Shown: one piece after another, positions 63,353 to 64,000 of the stretch | How the letters are laid out: each line of letters begins with the position of its first letter | How positions within the stretch are numbered: the first letter of the stretch is position 1 | Assembly: GCA_013397935.1 (NCBI GenBank) | Contig: VZRN01005827.1 | Span: 464,891 to 528,890 of the forward strand | Length of the DNA: 64,000 nt | Source of the DNA: Dasyornis broadbenti | Taxonomy: Eukaryota > Chordata > Aves > Passeriformes > Dasyornithidae | Direction: 5' to 3' | Notes under the pieces: generated by a model | Seen by the model: only the letters and a program-made list of their open reading frames with translations | What the model was told of the DNA's origin: nothing | Databases searched by the model: none | Program-made: the position numbers and the translations under genes

Positions 63353-64000
63353 TGCCCACTCTGTGTATTCCAACCACCACAAACACTCCACCACCACCTC
63401 CTTTACACGTACAAAATGACAAAGTGGAGGGAAAAGTGCAATAGAAACTGCAGCAAAATCAGAAATTTATAATCTGATACAAGAATTGGCTCAAATACCT
63501 AAAGATTTCAAATTATTTTAGTCCTTTATTAAAAATAAATTAAGAAAACAAATTTTAAGGCATTTGAACAGCTTGCCCCTTCTAAATGCATAAAGTTTGA
63601 GAACAACAACACATTCCTACTTGTTTCCAATTTGGAGGGAACAAAGCAAGAATCGTGAAAGGAAAAGAAAAATCCCGCATGAAAAAATAATTTTACGAGT
63701 TGTCTTCTCACACGTTAGAAGAGGCAAGGAAAAGGCACCATTTTAATTATTTTCTCCGCTCTGTGGGTGAGTGTTGAGAATGAAACACACTCCCACCAGG
63801 ATGTTAACATCTCATTTCCCAGTGCTGCTGGGCTGAGGAGCCTGAATAAAAATAAATGGCTTCTCCAATGAGACACATCATCCATCGTCAGCATGTAAAA
63901 CACAGTCATTAATCACAGCACAACCTGCTTATTATGGGCATTCAAGCACTGGCAATACAAATGCTTATAAAACAGGGGCTCCTTTCATAATTCCCTGCCC

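Larger units (their letters stand above)
44605..64000 (-). other. BARX2: BARX2 gene, partial (exons 2-4, introns, 3' UTR; 5' exon outside window)
   Basis: Transcription unit of the Bar-class homeobox factor BARX2, read right to left. Family knowledge: BARX2 is a nuclear DNA-binding regulator of cell adhesion, muscle and epithelial differentiation. Three exons share one reading frame through GT-AG introns: intron 2 spans 46743-49165 and intron 3 spans 45880-46657. Together they encode about 210 residues, and the family length is about 280, so roughly 60-70 N-terminal residues are missing. I searched the minus strand from 49464 to 64000 for the conserved N-terminal (Fil/eh1-like) segment and saw nothing, so intron 1 is at least 14.5 kb. 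BARX2 is preferred over BARX1 because of the sequence from KKFQKQKYLSTPDR through RLDLAQSLGLTQ and the C-terminal EEIEAEEKMNSQAQSQ stretch. The right boundary is the window edge, not a gene end. Confidence 0.93.
49464..64000 (-). other. BARX2: BARX2 intron 1 (3' portion, at least 14.5 kb)
   Basis: Non-coding DNA upstream of exon 2 in the direction of transcription. I see one CR1 fragment (60990-61136), the 52-bp tandem repeat with suspected false duplication (62940-63352), and otherwise unique sequence without coding support. The stretches 49600-60980 and 61140-62930 contain nothing I can name. Assignment as intron depends on exon 1 lying beyond 64000. Confidence 0.75.

Noticed and set aside
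49464..64000. BARX2 exon 1 inside the window
   Set aside because: The minus strand was read for the conserved N-terminal BARX2 segment (the motif around MIDEILSKE). No matching frame next to a GT donor was seen.
1..64000. CRISPR array, operon or defence system
   Set aside because: The DNA is vertebrate nuclear. The tandem repeats present lack the repeat-spacer pattern, and no linked multi-gene set exists.

Overview
This is vertebrate nuclear DNA, almost certainly avian and probably from a passerine. The evidence is about fourteen recognisable 3' fragments of the bird LINE CR1, a chimeric SINE with a tRNA-Ile-like head and a CR1-like tail (a class I associate with passerines, from memory), gene structure with long introns, and a scaffold gap. 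There is no bacterial or viral gene organisation. Nearly all open reading frames here are chance frames or repeat-derived.

One protein-coding gene is supported: BARX2, a Bar-class homeobox transcription factor on the minus strand. Three coding exons with canonical splice sites are visible: 49166-49463 (linker plus homeodomain helix 1 region), 46658-46742 (homeodomain helices 2-3) and 45628-45879 (Barx basic region, acidic/Ser-rich C-terminus and stop). A 3' UTR of about 1 kb runs to a poly(A) signal at 44623-44628. The 5' coding exon, which carries the start codon and N-terminal repression motif, was not found. Everything from 49464 to the window end therefore looks like intron 1, at least 14.5 kb long.

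Positions 1 to about 44600 are intergenic DNA downstream of BARX2. It holds most of the CR1 fragments in both orientations, an inverted pair of 367-bp solo LTRs (25410-25776 and 30183-30549), the SINE at 29341-29469, a small inverted-repeat element at 37042-37209 with a partial second copy at 38718-38812, a 91-bp tandem duplication carrying four octamer motifs (35190-35367), several micro- and minisatellites, and a 929-bp assembly gap (40521-41449). Several AT-rich, repeat-free stretches with homeodomain-type motifs (around 7620-7720, 8820-9420 and 19180-19620) look like candidate cis-regulatory DNA. That is inference only, since conservation cannot be tested here.

Near the right end, 62940-63171 is repeated at 63173-63352 across a single N, which looks like an assembly artefact around a 52-bp tandem repeat. 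I found no CRISPR array, operon, defence system or intact mobile element, and nothing resembling a new multi-gene system.
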